Source of the DNA: Nocardioides sp. CER19 | Lineage (GTDB): Bacteria; Actinomycetota; Actinomycetes; Propionibacteriales; Nocardioidaceae | Direction: 5' to 3' | DNA length: 64,000 nt | Assembly (NCBI RefSeq): GCF_029846275.1 | Contig: NZ_JARVWS010000004.1 | Location: 558,001 to 622,000, forward strand | Part shown: positions 35,962 through 45,497 of the stretch, one piece after another | Position numbering within the stretch: position 1 is the first letter of the stretch | Layout: every line of letters begins with the position of its first letter | Program-made: the position numbers and the translations under genes | Notes under the pieces: generated by a model | What the model was told of the DNA's origin: nothing | Seen by the model: only the letters and a program-made list of their open reading frames with translations | Databases searched by the model: none

Positions 35962-38582
35962 CTGCTGATAGCACTCCCTCCTAGGTCGTCGACCGCCTCG
36001 AGCAGCGACGACAGCTCGGCCTCGCCCGGGTCCGGGGGAAGCACGTGGACGCGGACGCCCAGCATCTCGGCGAGCTCGCCGGCTCGCTCCGGCGTCGGGG
36101 CGGCGACCACGTCGAAGCCGCCGGTCTCGCGCGCCGGCAGACCAGCGGCGCCGAGGACCCACAGCACGTTGACGCGCCCGGGCTCGGGGTCGACCCGGTC
36201 GTCGAGACGGACGGCGACGGCGACGTCGGCGTCGCGGCCGGCGGACCCGTGGTGCGCCTCGAGCCGTACGACGGCCGCCGCGTGCCCGTGGGCGCGGAGC
36301 CGCTCGGCCAGGCGCTCGCAGACGCCGCTCAGCTCGGCCGCGTCGCCCTCCGGACCGGCCGGTACCGGACTGTTGAGGCTCCACCGCAGCGGGCCACCGC
36401 GACCCTCGGCCGTCCTGCGCCGGACGAGCACCGGAACGGGCGCGGGACACGCGGCACCGTCGAGGCCGATCCCGACCATGTCCAGGCCCAGCGCGTCGAG
36501 GACGGCGGTCCCGGCCACCGGCAGCCGCCCGCGCCAGCGCTCGAGGAACAGCCGGCGGTTGGGCGTGACCCATCGCCAGGGGCCGCGGTTCGGGTCCGGC
36601 TCCGACTGGCTCGCCACGGAGCGGGGCTCGAGCACGAAGCTGCCGATCCCCCGGTCGCGGGCGCGCAGGCACAGGTCGACGTCGTCCAGCAGGGCGACGT
36701 ACCGCGGGTCCAGGCCGCCGAGGTCCACGTAGTCGCGGGCGTCGAGCATGAGCGCCGCCGCCGACACGGCGGGCAGCGTCACGGACCCCAGCGCGGCCGC
36801 GTCCTCGCGGGGATGCCCCTGCGCCGCGGCGACCGGCAGGGCATCAGCGACGGGGAACAGGAAGCCGGCGCTGCTGATCGTGTCGTCGGGCCCGAGGACC
36901 AGGGACTGGACGCCGACAACGCCGTCGTCCGACAGCCGGTCGAGCAGCGGCCCCCGCCAGCCGGGCCGCAGCACGCAGTCGTGGGCCAGCAGCATCACCG
37001 TGTCGCCTGTGGACCGGACGACGCCGACGTTGTGGGCCGTCGCGGAGTGCAGCCGCCGGGGCAGCCGCTCGATCCGCACTCCCGGAACGCCCAGCAGACC
37101 GGCCTGCAGAGCCAGCGACGGTGCGGCCGGCAGCCCGTCGTCGACGACGACCACCTCGACGTCGTCGCCGTCCGCATCCAGCACGGCCGACCACGCGGCC
37201 GCGATCGTCTTCGAGACGTCGACCTTCGCGGCGATCACCACCGACGTGCGCCCGGTGACCCGGTCGGCGAGTCCGCGCGCCGCCTCGTCCCAGTCGACCC
37301 AGGCCTTGCCGAGGACCGCGAACTGCCAGTTGTCGGGCTCACGCAGGGTGATGCGATCGGGGTCGGGGTGGTCGTCGCGGTCGTCGTAGTCGCAGCCCAG
37401 GAACGGCAGCAGCCGCGGCACCTCGACCTCCGCCACCCGGAGCACGTAGTCGTGGTCGACCCAGCGGCGCAGCTCCGTGTCGAAGCCGCCCACCTGCCGC
37501 GCGACGTCGCTCGAGAGCATGAGGACGTTGAGGTCGATGTGGTTGTGGACGAGGAGGTGCTCGCGATCGCCGTCGTAGGCGCGGTACTGCAGCCCGGCGG
37601 GCGACTGCATGCTGACGCCGGCGTATGCCGCCGACAGGCCCTTCGCGGCCATCGCCCGCACCATCGTGCTGAGGTAGAGCGGCCGCCAGGTGTTGTCGGA
37701 GTCCAGGAAGGCGACGTAGCGGCCCCGGGCGCTGTCCAGGCCCGCGTTGCGCGCCTGCGAGACCCCGCCGTGCGGCGCCTCGACGACGACGATGCGGGCA
37801 TCGTCGGCCGCCAGCTCGCGCAGGACCGCCACGGTGTCGTCGGTCGAGCCGTCGTCGACGACCACGAGCTCCCACGCGTCGAGGTCCTGCGCCTGCACGG
37901 ACGCCACGGCCTCGCGGACGCGATGGGCACGGTTCCAGACCGGCATCACGACCGAGACCAGCGGCGGCGCGTCGTCGGGCAGCGGCTCGCGCTCCACCGC
38001 GGCCAGCCACGCGGACTCCGCGGCCACGTCCCAGCTGTCGGTCGTCCGAGGCTCGTCGAGGCGCCGCTGCGCCGCCAGGTCCTGGGCGTGCGCGATCAGG
38101 GCCGCCCGGGCGGCGCCCCACGTCACCTGCTGCCGCGCGTCGGCGGTCGGCAGCTCCTGCTCCGCCCGCAGCCCGGCCAACCACGCGCGCACCTGCGGCC
38201 AGGCCCCCGGGCGGTCCGGGCTGCTCGTCCCCGACGACACGACCTGCGCCGGGTCGAACAGCGCGCTCCACGGGCGGGCGAGCCCCTCGTCGCTGCGCAG
38301 GTGGTCGAGCGCGCGGCGCAGCTGGCCCCCGTGCCACCCGCGCCGGATCGGCACCGGCAGCAGGGCGACGTCGATCAGGGGATGCGGCGACAGGCCGAGC
38401 GCCATGCCGGTGCCGTGCAGGTGCCGGGCGGCGTCCTCTGGAGAGCCGAAGGAGCGGCCCGCCTGCGCGGCGTAGTAGTCGACGTCGAGCAGTCCGTCGT
38501 CGAGCAGGCTCTGCCAGGGGCCGCCGGGTCGCGGTCCCGGCTGGCGGACGTCGTTCGCCTGGGTTCGCTTCCGGGACCACAC
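35958..38582 (-). CDS. Tandem GT2 glycosyltransferase with truncated GT-B-like tail
   Basis: About 874 aa. An N-terminal module (LDVDYYAAQAG, HLHGTGMALGLSPHPLIDVA) matches that of the 1069-aa protein. The first GT2 domain is complete: SVVMPVWNRAHRVREAV, VVVDDGSTDDT and RYVAFLDSDNTW. The second (TSVVIAAKVDVSKTI, VVVVDDGLPAAP) ends with YVALLDDVDLCLRARDRG. The last 150 residues (LRWSLNSPVPAG, VNVLWVLGAAGLPARET, FDVVAAPTPERAGEL) resemble only the N-lobe of the CgeB-like domain. GTG at 38582 has AGGA upstream; GTG at 38627 would add 15 residues but lies 19 bases from the divergent gene. Confidence 0.85.
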   Translation of the reverse strand: MWSRKRTQANDVRQPGPRPGGPWQSLLDDGLLDVDYYAAQAGRSFGSPEDAARHLHGTGMALGLSPHPLIDVALLPVPIRRGWHGGQLRRALDHLRSDEGLARPWSALFDPAQVVSSGTSSPDRPGAWPQVRAWLAGLRAEQELPTADARQQVTWGAARAALIAHAQDLAAQRRLDEPRTTDSWDVAAESAWLAAVEREPLPDDAPPLVSVVMPVWNRAHRVREAVASVQAQDLDAWELVVVDDGSTDDTVAVLRELAADDARIVVVEAPHGGVSQARNAGLDSARGRYVAFLDSDNTWRPLYLSTMVRAMAAKGLSAAYAGVSMQSPAGLQYRAYDGDREHLLVHNHIDLNVLMLSSDVARQVGGFDTELRRWVDHDYVLRVAEVEVPRLLPFLGCDYDDRDDHPDPDRITLREPDNWQFAVLGKAWVDWDEAARGLADRVTGRTSVVIAAKVDVSKTIAAAWSAVLDADGDDVEVVVVDDGLPAAPSLALQAGLLGVPGVRIERLPRRLHSATAHNVGVVRSTGDTVMLLAHDCVLRPGWRGPLLDRLSDDGVVGVQSLVLGPDDTISSAGFLFPVADALPVAAAQGHPREDAAALGSVTLPAVSAAALMLDARDYVDLGGLDPRYVALLDDVDLCLRARDRGIGSFVLEPRSVASQSEPDPNRGPWRWVTPNRRLFLERWRGRLPVAGTAVLDALGLDMVGIGLDGAACPAPVPVLVRRRTAEGRGGPLRWSLNSPVPAGPEGDAAELSGVCERLAERLRAHGHAAAVVRLEAHHGSAGRDADVAVAVRLDDRVDPEPGRVNVLWVLGAAGLPARETGGFDVVAAPTPERAGELAEMLGVRVHVLPPDPGEAELSSLLEAVDDLGGSAISR

Positions 38583-38645
38583 GCGCCAGGATCCTAGACG
38601 ACGTCGCCCCTCCCCTGTCGCCCCCACGTCCGCTACCGTCCAGCA

Positions 38646-39467
38646 ATGACGACGTCGAGCACGTCAGGTGTCCAGGTACCGCTGCCGCCGATGCGATTGC
38701 GGCTCATGATGGACGACGACGAGTCGTTCCTGCGCAGCGGCCAGGGACTCGTCCGCATCCTCCGCGGCTACGGGTTCGCCGACGACGACGCCCTCCTCGA
38801 CGTCGGCTGCGGCGTCGGTCGCCTCCCGATCGCGCTGCTCGCGACCACGTCCTTCCGGGGCCACTACCGAGGCTTCGACGTCTCCCGCAGGCATGTCCGC
38901 TGGGCGAAGCGGAGCCTGACGCCGATCGCGCCGGACATGACGTTCCGCCACCTCGACGTCCGCAACGACCGCTACAACCCCGAGGGCGCGATCGCCGCGG
39001 CCGAGGCCCGCTTCCCCGCGAGGACCGAGGGCTACGACGTGGCGTGCCTGTTCAGCGTGTTCACCCACATGTACCGGGGCGACACGCAGCTCTACCTGCA
39101 CGAGCTCCACCGGGTGCTCAAGCCGGGTGGCCGGGTCGTCGCGAGCTGGTTCCTCTACGACGACGCGACCTACGAGTCGGCGGTCGAAGGTGCTTTCCCC
39201 ATGGTCCACCGGCTCGACGAGCACACGATCTACCACGAGGCCGAGGACCCGCTCCGCGCGATCGCGTTCCACGAGGACGAGGTGCGCGAGATGATCGCCG
39301 CGGCGGGTCTCGAGATCGAGCGGGTCGACTACGGGCACTGGTCACGGGACCGCAACGGCGAGCAGTTCCAGGACCACCTGCTGCTTCGGCGGCCCGAGCT
39401 CACGACCGCGCAGCGGCTGCGGCGCCGGGCCGGCTCCCTCAAGCGGCGCGTGCTCGGCCGCGGCTGA
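38646..39467 (+). CDS. Class I SAM methyltransferase
   Basis: 273 aa, ATG start. Motif I ALLDVGCGVGRLPIALL, a SAM-ribose acidic position in GFDVSRRHVRWAK, then YDVACLFSVFTHM and VLKPGGRVVASWFLY. The C-terminus is basic (RRRAGSLKRRVLGRG). No acceptor can be named; the context of glycan genes suggests a sugar or lipid carrier. It is divergent from the 874-aa transferase and converges on smc, with a 12-bp tandem repeat filling the space between. Confidence 0.85.
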   Translation: MTTSSTSGVQVPLPPMRLRLMMDDDESFLRSGQGLVRILRGYGFADDDALLDVGCGVGRLPIALLATTSFRGHYRGFDVSRRHVRWAKRSLTPIAPDMTFRHLDVRNDRYNPEGAIAAAEARFPARTEGYDVACLFSVFTHMYRGDTQLYLHELHRVLKPGGRVVASWFLYDDATYESAVEGAFPMVHRLDEHTIYHEAEDPLRAIAFHEDEVREMIAAAGLEIERVDYGHWSRDRNGEQFQDHLLLRRPELTTAQRLRRRAGSLKRRVLGRG

Positions 39468-39479
39468 GGCGACCGACCA

Positions 39480-39539
39480 GCGACCGGTCAGCCGACAAGT
39501 CAGCCGACAAGTCAGCCGACCGGTCAGGCGACCGCTCAG
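39480..39539. repeat. 12-bp tandem repeat between a methyltransferase and smc
   Basis: Five units of 12 bases, consensus (C/G)CGAC(A/C)(A/G)GTCAG, run from 39480 to 39539. The second and third are identical. The smc stop codon (39536-39538) is formed by the last unit, so slippage could alter only the 3' untranslated spacing or the terminal codons of smc. Confidence 0.92.
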
Positions 39540-42500
39540 GCCGGCTCCGCCTCGCGGAGCCGCTGCGAGATGACGGTCGAGACGCCATCGCCGCGCATCG
39601 TGACGCCGTAGAGCGCGTCGCCGACCTCCATGGTCCGCTTCTGGTGGGTGATGACGAGGAGCTGGGAGCTCTCCCGCAGCTCCTCGTAGATCTCCAGGAG
39701 GCGACCCAGGTTGGTGTCGTCGAGCGCCGCCTCCACCTCGTCGAGGATGTAGAACGGGCTCGGCCTGGCCTTGAACAGCGCCACGAGGAACGCGACCGCG
39801 ACCAACGACCGCTCACCGCCCGAGAGCAGCGAGAGCCGCTTGACCTTCTTGCCCGGCGGCCGCGCCTCGACCTCGACTCCCGTCGCCAGCATGTCGGACG
39901 GGTCGGTGAGGATCAGCCGACCCTCGCCGCCCGGGAACAGCCGCTCGAAGACGTGGTCGAAGGCGCGCTCGACGTCGGCGTACGCCTCCGTGAAGACCTG
40001 CTCCACACGGGCGTCGACCTCCTTGACGATGTCGAGGAGGTCGCGTCGGGTGGTGCGCAGGTCCTCGAGCTGCTCGGTGAGGAACTGGTGCCGCTCCTCC
40101 ATCGCCGAGAACTCCTCGAGCGCCAGGGGGTTGACCCGGCCCAGCTGGGCGAGCGCCCGCTCGGCCGTGCGCAGACGCTTGGCCTGCTCCTCGCGGACGT
40201 AGGGCACGAACCGGGTCTCGGAGTCGTCCGACTCCCCGTCGGTCGAGCCGGTCGAGACCACGGGCACCGGCTGGTCGGGGCCGTAGTCGGCCGCGAGCGA
40301 GTCGGCGTCGAGGCCGAGCTCGGCCAGCGCCTTCTCCTCCAGCTGCTCGATCCTCATCCGCTGCTGGGCGCGCGCCATCTCGTCCCGGTGGACCGAGCTG
40401 ACCAGCTCCTCCAGCTCGGTGCCGAGCTGTCGCAGCGTCGCACGTACGCCGAGCAGCTCCTGCTCCCGCCCGCTGCGGGCCTGCTCGACGGCGGTCCGCG
40501 CGTCGGCGGCGCGCGCGATCGACGCCTCGAGCCTGACCAGCACGTGCCCGACGGCCACGCCGACGGCCTCGGCGGCACGGCCCTCGCGGAGCAGGCGCTC
40601 GCGCCGCTCGGCGGCCTTCGCCCGCGCCTCGCGCTCGGCGGCGGCCGCACGGAGCAGACCGTCGGCACGGCCGTGGATGGCGCGCGCCCGCTCCTCGGAG
40701 GTGCGCAGCGCCAGGCGTGCGTCCGTCTCCGCCTGGCGGGCCTCGCGCGCGGCCTCGGCGAGCCGGTCGCGGTCGTCGGTGTCGGGCTCCTCCTCGCCGC
40801 TGTCCTCGGCGTTGGCCAGCCTCGCCTCGAGCTCGGCGAGGCCGGCGACGGCCTGCTCGCGCGACTCCAGCGCCTGCTCGATCGACCGGCCGAGCCGCTC
40901 CGCCTCGCCGCGCGCGGCCCGCGCCTGGGCGCCGTACTGGCCGAGCTCCTCGGCGACGGCTGCCAGGGTCGCGTCGGACTCGTGCAGCTTGGCGAGCGCG
41001 ACGTCCACGCGCTTGTGGGCGTCGAGCCGCTCGGCCTCCAACCGGGAGGTCTCGAACGTCAGCCGCTCCGAGGCGGCGACGGCCTCGGCGAGCTGCGTGG
41101 TCGCCTCGTCGACGGCGGCCTGGATCTCGATGAGGCTCTGCTGCGCGCTCGAGCCGCCGGACGCGAAGTGCGCACCCAGCAGGTCACCGTCGCGCGTCAC
41201 GGCGGTGACGTCGCGGTGGTCGGCGACCAGCGCGCGGGCGGCGGCGAGGTCGTCGACGACGGCGACCCTGACGAGCAGCCGGGCGAGAGCCGGGCGCAGC
41301 GTGTCGGCGCACTCGATCACGTCGATCGCCCACGTGGCTCCCCCGCCGAGCGTCGGCCAGTCGCGGGCCTCCGCCGGCGCGCCGCCGAGCAGCATCCCGG
41401 CCCGGCCGAGGTCCTCCGACTTCAGGAGCTCGATGGCGTCCAGGGCGGCCTCGGCGCCGGTCACGGCCACGGCGTCGGCGGCGCCGCCGAGCGCGGCGGC
41501 GACCGCCGTCTCGTAGCTCGCCTTCACGCTGAGCACGGCGGCGAGCGAGCCGACCAGCCCCGAGACCCGGTCACCGGCGGCGAGGAGAGCGCCGGCGCCG
41601 TCCTTGCGGGCGAGCCCGAGCTCGAGGGCGTCCTTGCGGGCACCCAGCGCGCTGCGCTCACGGTCCGCCTGGGCCGCCTCCTCGCGCAGCTTGGCGAGCC
41701 GCTCCTCGACGTCGTCGAGCAGGGCCGACGCCGCCTCGTGCTCGGCGTCGAGACCCTCCTCGCCCGCGTCAAGGCCGGCGACCTTGGTCTCCAGGGCCGT
41801 GAAGTCGCGTTGCGCGCGGTCGGCGCGGGCGGTCGCCTCCTCGCGGGCGAGGGTCAGCCGGCCGACCTCCTCGTCGGCGGCCGCGGCGCGGGACCGCAGG
41901 GCGTTGACCTGACCGTGCAGGCGCGCGAGCCCCTCGCGCCGGTCGGCGGCCGCCCGGTGCAGGGAGGCGATGCGGCGGTCCTCCTCGGCCGCGGCGTCCT
42001 CGGCGGCCTTGCGGGCGTTGACCGCGCCCTCGAGCGCAGTGCGGTGCGCCTGGACCTCCGCGTCGATGGCGCGCTCCTGCTCGCGGACGCGCTCGGCCTC
42101 GGCCTCCAGCTGCTGCGGGTCGCGGCCGTGCTCGACCTCGGGGACCGACCCGGCGTTGCGCACGCGCTCGGCCGCCAGCGACTGTGTCCCCCGCAGCCGC
42201 TCGCGCAGGCCGTTGAGGGCGAACCACGTCTCCTGGGCCTTCGCCAGCGCGGGCAGGTCCTCCCGCAGGGCGGCCTCGAGCGCGGCCTCGTTCTCGCGCG
42301 CGGTCGCGACCGCCTGCTCGACCTCGCCGCGACGCGCGAGCAACACCGACTCGTCGGCCAGCTCCTGCTCCAGCGACGTACGCGCGGTGACGAGGTCGTC
42401 GGCGAGCAGCCGTGCCTTCGCGTCGCGTACGTCGGCCTGGACGGTCTGCGCCTGGCGGGCGACCTCGGCCTGCCGGCCGAGCGGCTTGAGCTGGCGCCGG

Positions 42501-43093
42501 ATCTCGGTGAGCAGGTCGTTGAGACGGTTGAGGTTGCCCTCGGTGGAGTCGAGCTTCCGGAGCGCCTTCTCCTTGCGCTTGCGGTGCTTGAGGACGCCGG
42601 CCGCCTCCTCGATGAAGCCGCGGCGCTCCTCGGGGGTCGCGTGCAGGATCTGGTCGAGCTGGCCCTGGCCGACGATGACGTGCATCTCCCGGCCGATGCC
42701 CGAGTCGCTGAGCAGCTCCTGCACGTCGAGGAGGCGACAGGTCTGCCCGTTGATGGCGTACTCGGACCCGCCGGAGCGGAACATCGTGCGGCTGATCGTC
42801 ACCTCGGCGTACTCGATCGGGAGCGCGCCGTCGGTGTTGTCGATCGTGAGGACGACCTCGGCGCGGCCGAGCGGCGGGCGGCCGGAGGTGCCGGCGAAGA
42901 TGACGTCGTCCATCTTGCCGCCGCGCAGGCTCTTCGCACTCGCCTCGCCCATCACCCACGCGAGCGCGTCGACGACGTTGGACTTGCCCGAGCCGTTCGG
43001 ACCGACGATGCAGGTGATGCCCGGCTCGAGCTGGAGCGTCGTGGCGGAGGCGAAGGACTTGAACCCCTTCAGGGTCAGGCTCTTCAGGTACAC
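39536..43093 (-). CDS. smc: Chromosome segregation ATPase SMC
   Basis: SMC condensin subunit, 1185 aa. The N-terminal head has VYLKSLTLKGFKSFA and the Walker A GPNGSGKSNVVDAL; a Q-loop follows in VGQGQLDQIL. Two long coiled coils flank a hinge near the middle (VSGLVGSLAAVLSVKASYETAVAAALGGAADAVAV region). The C-terminal head contains LSLLSGGERSLVAVAFL (signature) and the Walker B FYILDEVEAALDD. GTG at 43093 follows GGGAG and gives the usual start; TTG at 43105 is possible. scpA and scpB are not in the window. It lies between glycan genes and an efflux module. Confidence 0.96.
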   Translation of the reverse strand: MYLKSLTLKGFKSFASATTLQLEPGITCIVGPNGSGKSNVVDALAWVMGEASAKSLRGGKMDDVIFAGTSGRPPLGRAEVVLTIDNTDGALPIEYAEVTISRTMFRSGGSEYAINGQTCRLLDVQELLSDSGIGREMHVIVGQGQLDQILHATPEERRGFIEEAAGVLKHRKRKEKALRKLDSTEGNLNRLNDLLTEIRRQLKPLGRQAEVARQAQTVQADVRDAKARLLADDLVTARTSLEQELADESVLLARRGEVEQAVATARENEAALEAALREDLPALAKAQETWFALNGLRERLRGTQSLAAERVRNAGSVPEVEHGRDPQQLEAEAERVREQERAIDAEVQAHRTALEGAVNARKAAEDAAAEEDRRIASLHRAAADRREGLARLHGQVNALRSRAAAADEEVGRLTLAREEATARADRAQRDFTALETKVAGLDAGEEGLDAEHEAASALLDDVEERLAKLREEAAQADRERSALGARKDALELGLARKDGAGALLAAGDRVSGLVGSLAAVLSVKASYETAVAAALGGAADAVAVTGAEAALDAIELLKSEDLGRAGMLLGGAPAEARDWPTLGGGATWAIDVIECADTLRPALARLLVRVAVVDDLAAARALVADHRDVTAVTRDGDLLGAHFASGGSSAQQSLIEIQAAVDEATTQLAEAVAASERLTFETSRLEAERLDAHKRVDVALAKLHESDATLAAVAEELGQYGAQARAARGEAERLGRSIEQALESREQAVAGLAELEARLANAEDSGEEEPDTDDRDRLAEAAREARQAETDARLALRTSEERARAIHGRADGLLRAAAAEREARAKAAERRERLLREGRAAEAVGVAVGHVLVRLEASIARAADARTAVEQARSGREQELLGVRATLRQLGTELEELVSSVHRDEMARAQQRMRIEQLEEKALAELGLDADSLAADYGPDQPVPVVSTGSTDGESDDSETRFVPYVREEQAKRLRTAERALAQLGRVNPLALEEFSAMEERHQFLTEQLEDLRTTRRDLLDIVKEVDARVEQVFTEAYADVERAFDHVFERLFPGGEGRLILTDPSDMLATGVEVEARPPGKKVKRLSLLSGGERSLVAVAFLVALFKARPSPFYILDEVEAALDDTNLGRLLEIYEELRESSQLLVITHQKRTMEVGDALYGVTMRGDGVSTVISQRLREAEPA

Positions 43094-43214
43094 GCGGGCT
43101 CCCAACTGGTACGGCGGACGTCGCGCAGCGGTCCCGTCGGGACTGCCGAGGTGCTGCGCGGGGGAAGCTCAGCGAGTCTCACCCTACCTGCGGCGACCGG
43201 CGATCCCTGGGAGG

Positions 43215-43961
43215 TCACGCCTCCCGACGCGCGAGGGCCTTGAGGCCCTCCACCATGATGTCGACAGCGAACCCGACCCGGTCGTCGGCATCCCCGGTGG
43301 TCATCACGCTCGCCAGGCTGCGCAGCAGCGGGAACTCGTCAGCGGGCAGTGAGGCGAAGACGTCGTGGACGGCGGCCACCATGTCCTCCTCGCGCAACGG
43401 CTCGCCGCCCTCGCCCGCCGCAGCCGCGCGAGCACGCCAGACGTCCTCCTCGATCGCGACCGCGCCCATGTAGAGGGCGAACATGTCGCAGGCCCAGGCG
43501 GCGAGCTGGTCAGGGATCCCGCCTGCCCGACAGAGCGCCATGACGCCCTCGGCGTTGCGCATCGCTCCCGGCGAGGTCGGGATCATGCCGAGCGTCGCGC
43601 GGGCGACCCCCGGGTGGGCGCGGTAGACGGTGAGCATGTCCAGGAGCGACTGCTTGAGCTGCTCGTCCCAGCGCTCGGGATCGGGCTCGGGGATCGGGAA
43701 GTCGCCGGCGACGCGGTCGATGAGGAGCTGGTCGAGCTCGTCCTTGTTGGCGACGTGGGCGTAGAGCGAGGCAGGGCCGGTGCCGAGGTCCTTGGCGATC
43801 GAGCGCATCGAGACCGCCTCGTAGCCCCGCTCCTTCATCTGGGCGAGGGCGACGTCGACGATCCGCTCGCGACTGAGCCGCTGCCTCGGCGCGGCGTCGT
43901 CACCCGCCGCGTTCACGCGCACCCGCACAGGGCCGAGGTGGAAGACCTTCTCCGTCGCCAT
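43215..43961 (-). CDS. TetR-family transcriptional repressor
   Basis: 248 aa. The helix-turn-helix is in residues about 28-76 (RERIVDVALAQMKERGYEAVSMRSIAKDLG, then TGPASLYAHVANKDEL). The C-terminal ligand domain (about 85-245) has the TetR-C-like helical composition. It is transcribed divergently from the MFS efflux gene, and three palindromes lie between them, as expected for a repressor controlling itself and the pump. The inducer is unknown. Confidence 0.92.
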   Translation of the reverse strand: MATEKVFHLGPVRVRVNAAGDDAAPRQRLSRERIVDVALAQMKERGYEAVSMRSIAKDLGTGPASLYAHVANKDELDQLLIDRVAGDFPIPEPDPERWDEQLKQSLLDMLTVYRAHPGVARATLGMIPTSPGAMRNAEGVMALCRAGGIPDQLAAWACDMFALYMGAVAIEEDVWRARAAAAGEGGEPLREEDMVAAVHDVFASLPADEFPLLRSLASVMTTGDADDRVGFAVDIMVEGLKALARREA

Positions 43962-43984
43962 GGCCCCACCCTAATCGATTGACA

Positions 43985-44035
43985 CGAACACCGTTCGCTA
44001 GTAGAACACCGTTCGTTGAGAACGAACAGTGTTCG
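43985..44035. promoter_or_regulatory. Three palindromic operators between tetR and the MFS gene
   Basis: Three copies of the dyad CGAAC-NNN-GTTCG: 43985-43997 (spacer ACC), 44003-44015 (first base A instead of C, spacer ACC) and 44023-44035 (spacer AGT). Centre-to-centre spacing is 18 and 20 bases. The spacing and location are those of TetR-family operators; the regulator is inferred to be the divergent TetR gene product. Confidence 0.85.
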
Positions 44036-44054
44036 ATTCCTAGGAGACCCGCTC

Positions 44055-45491
44055 ATGTCCACCGCTCCCCTCGAGGCCGTCGGCACGCCCGCACCGACGG
44101 CCTACCGCTACCGCTGGCTCGTCATGACGGTTGTGATCATCGCCGACGTCATGGACCTCATCGACGGCACCGTCGCCCAGCTCGCCGGGCCGTCCATCCG
44201 CCGCGACATCGGCGGCTCCGAGACCACGTTGCAGTGGATCCTCGCGGCGTACACGCTCGCGTTCGCCGTGGGGCTCATCACCTCGGCCCGCCTCGGCGAC
44301 ATCGTCGGCCGGCGCCCGATGTTCATCATCGGCATGGCCGGCTTCGCCGTCTCCTCGCTCGCGTGCGGCCTGGCGCCGAACGCCGACGCGCTCATCGCGT
44401 TCCGCGTCCTGCAGGGCCTCTTCGGCGCGACGATGATCCCGCAGGGCCTGGCGATGGTGAAGCAGTCCTTCCCGCCCGAGGAACTGCAGAAGGCGTTCAT
44501 CCCGTTCGGGCCGATCATGGGCCTGTCCGCCGTGCTCGGGCCGATCCTGGGCGGCTTCCTCATCGACGCCGACATCGCCGGCACCGGCTGGCGCGCGATC
44601 TTCCTCATCAACGTGCCGATCGGGATCGTCGGCGCCGTCCTCTCCTGGCGCTACCTGCCCCAGGTCCCGAAGGTGCCGGGCGCGCGCCTCGACCCGCTCG
44701 GCTCGCTACTCATCACCGTCGGTTGCGCCGGCCTCATCTACGCGCTCGTGCAGGGGCGCGAGCTCGGCTGGCCCGTCTGGCTGTACGGCGTCATCGTGGC
44801 CTCGCTCGCGGTGTTCGTGGTCTTCGTGTGGAGCGAGCAGCGCAGCTCCCACCCGATCATCGAGCCGACCCTCTTCACACACCGCGGCTTCGTCGCGGGG
44901 GTCGTCTTCCTCAGCACGTTCTTCGTGTCGATGGTCGGGCTCGGCCTCGTGATGAGCCTGTTCATGCAGCTCGGCCTCGGCTTCTCCGCGCAGCACGCGG
45001 CGATCGCCCAGACGCCGTACGCGCTGGGTATGTCGATCGGGGCCGTGCTCTCCGGCGCCCTGCTGGGACCGAAGCTCGGCCGGCACGTGCTCCACCTCGG
45101 CCTGGCGATCACGATCGCCGGCGTGGCGTGGTTCGGGCTGGTCGCCGGTGGTCTCGAGCACGGCGCGAGCGCGTGGCACCTCGCGGGTCCGTTCCTGGTG
45201 GCCGGTCTGGGCAGCGGCCTCATCTTCGCGCCGCTCTTCGACCTGATCCTCGCCGACCTCGGCGACAACGAGGTGGGGTCGGGCTCCGGACTGCTCAACG
45301 CCGTCCAGCAGTTCTCGGGTGCGCTCGGCGTCGCCGTGCTCGGCACGCTGTTCTTCCACCTGCTCCCCGCCCACGGCTTCTCGCTGTCGACCCGGTGGGT
45401 GACGTGGGCGACCCTGGCCTGCTACGCCGTCAGCTTCCTCACCGCGTTCCTGCTGCCCCTCAAGGCACGCGAGGACGCGACGGCGCACTGA
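44055..45491 (+). CDS. DHA2-family MFS efflux transporter
   Basis: 478 aa, about 14 transmembrane helices, of the drug:H+ antiporter-2 (EmrB/QacA-like) type. Motifs: DLIDGTVAQLAGPSI near helix 1, ARLGDIVGRRPMF (motif A), RVLQGLFGATMIPQGL (motif B) and GLSAVLGPILGGFL (motif C). ATG at 44055 with AGGAG upstream. Controlled in all likelihood by the adjacent TetR protein. The exported compound cannot be predicted. It converges with the isochorismatase gene, with only six bases between their stops. Confidence 0.93.
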   Translation: MSTAPLEAVGTPAPTAYRYRWLVMTVVIIADVMDLIDGTVAQLAGPSIRRDIGGSETTLQWILAAYTLAFAVGLITSARLGDIVGRRPMFIIGMAGFAVSSLACGLAPNADALIAFRVLQGLFGATMIPQGLAMVKQSFPPEELQKAFIPFGPIMGLSAVLGPILGGFLIDADIAGTGWRAIFLINVPIGIVGAVLSWRYLPQVPKVPGARLDPLGSLLITVGCAGLIYALVQGRELGWPVWLYGVIVASLAVFVVFVWSEQRSSHPIIEPTLFTHRGFVAGVVFLSTFFVSMVGLGLVMSLFMQLGLGFSAQHAAIAQTPYALGMSIGAVLSGALLGPKLGRHVLHLGLAITIAGVAWFGLVAGGLEHGASAWHLAGPFLVAGLGSGLIFAPLFDLILADLGDNEVGSGSGLLNAVQQFSGALGVAVLGTLFFHLLPAHGFSLSTRWVTWATLACYAVSFLTAFLLPLKAREDATAH

Positions 45492-45497
45492 GCCCGG

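Noticed and set aside
39044-43243. Long plus-strand frame opposite smc
   Set aside because: Antisense of the SMC coding sequence; Leu/Arg/Gly-rich with no domain.
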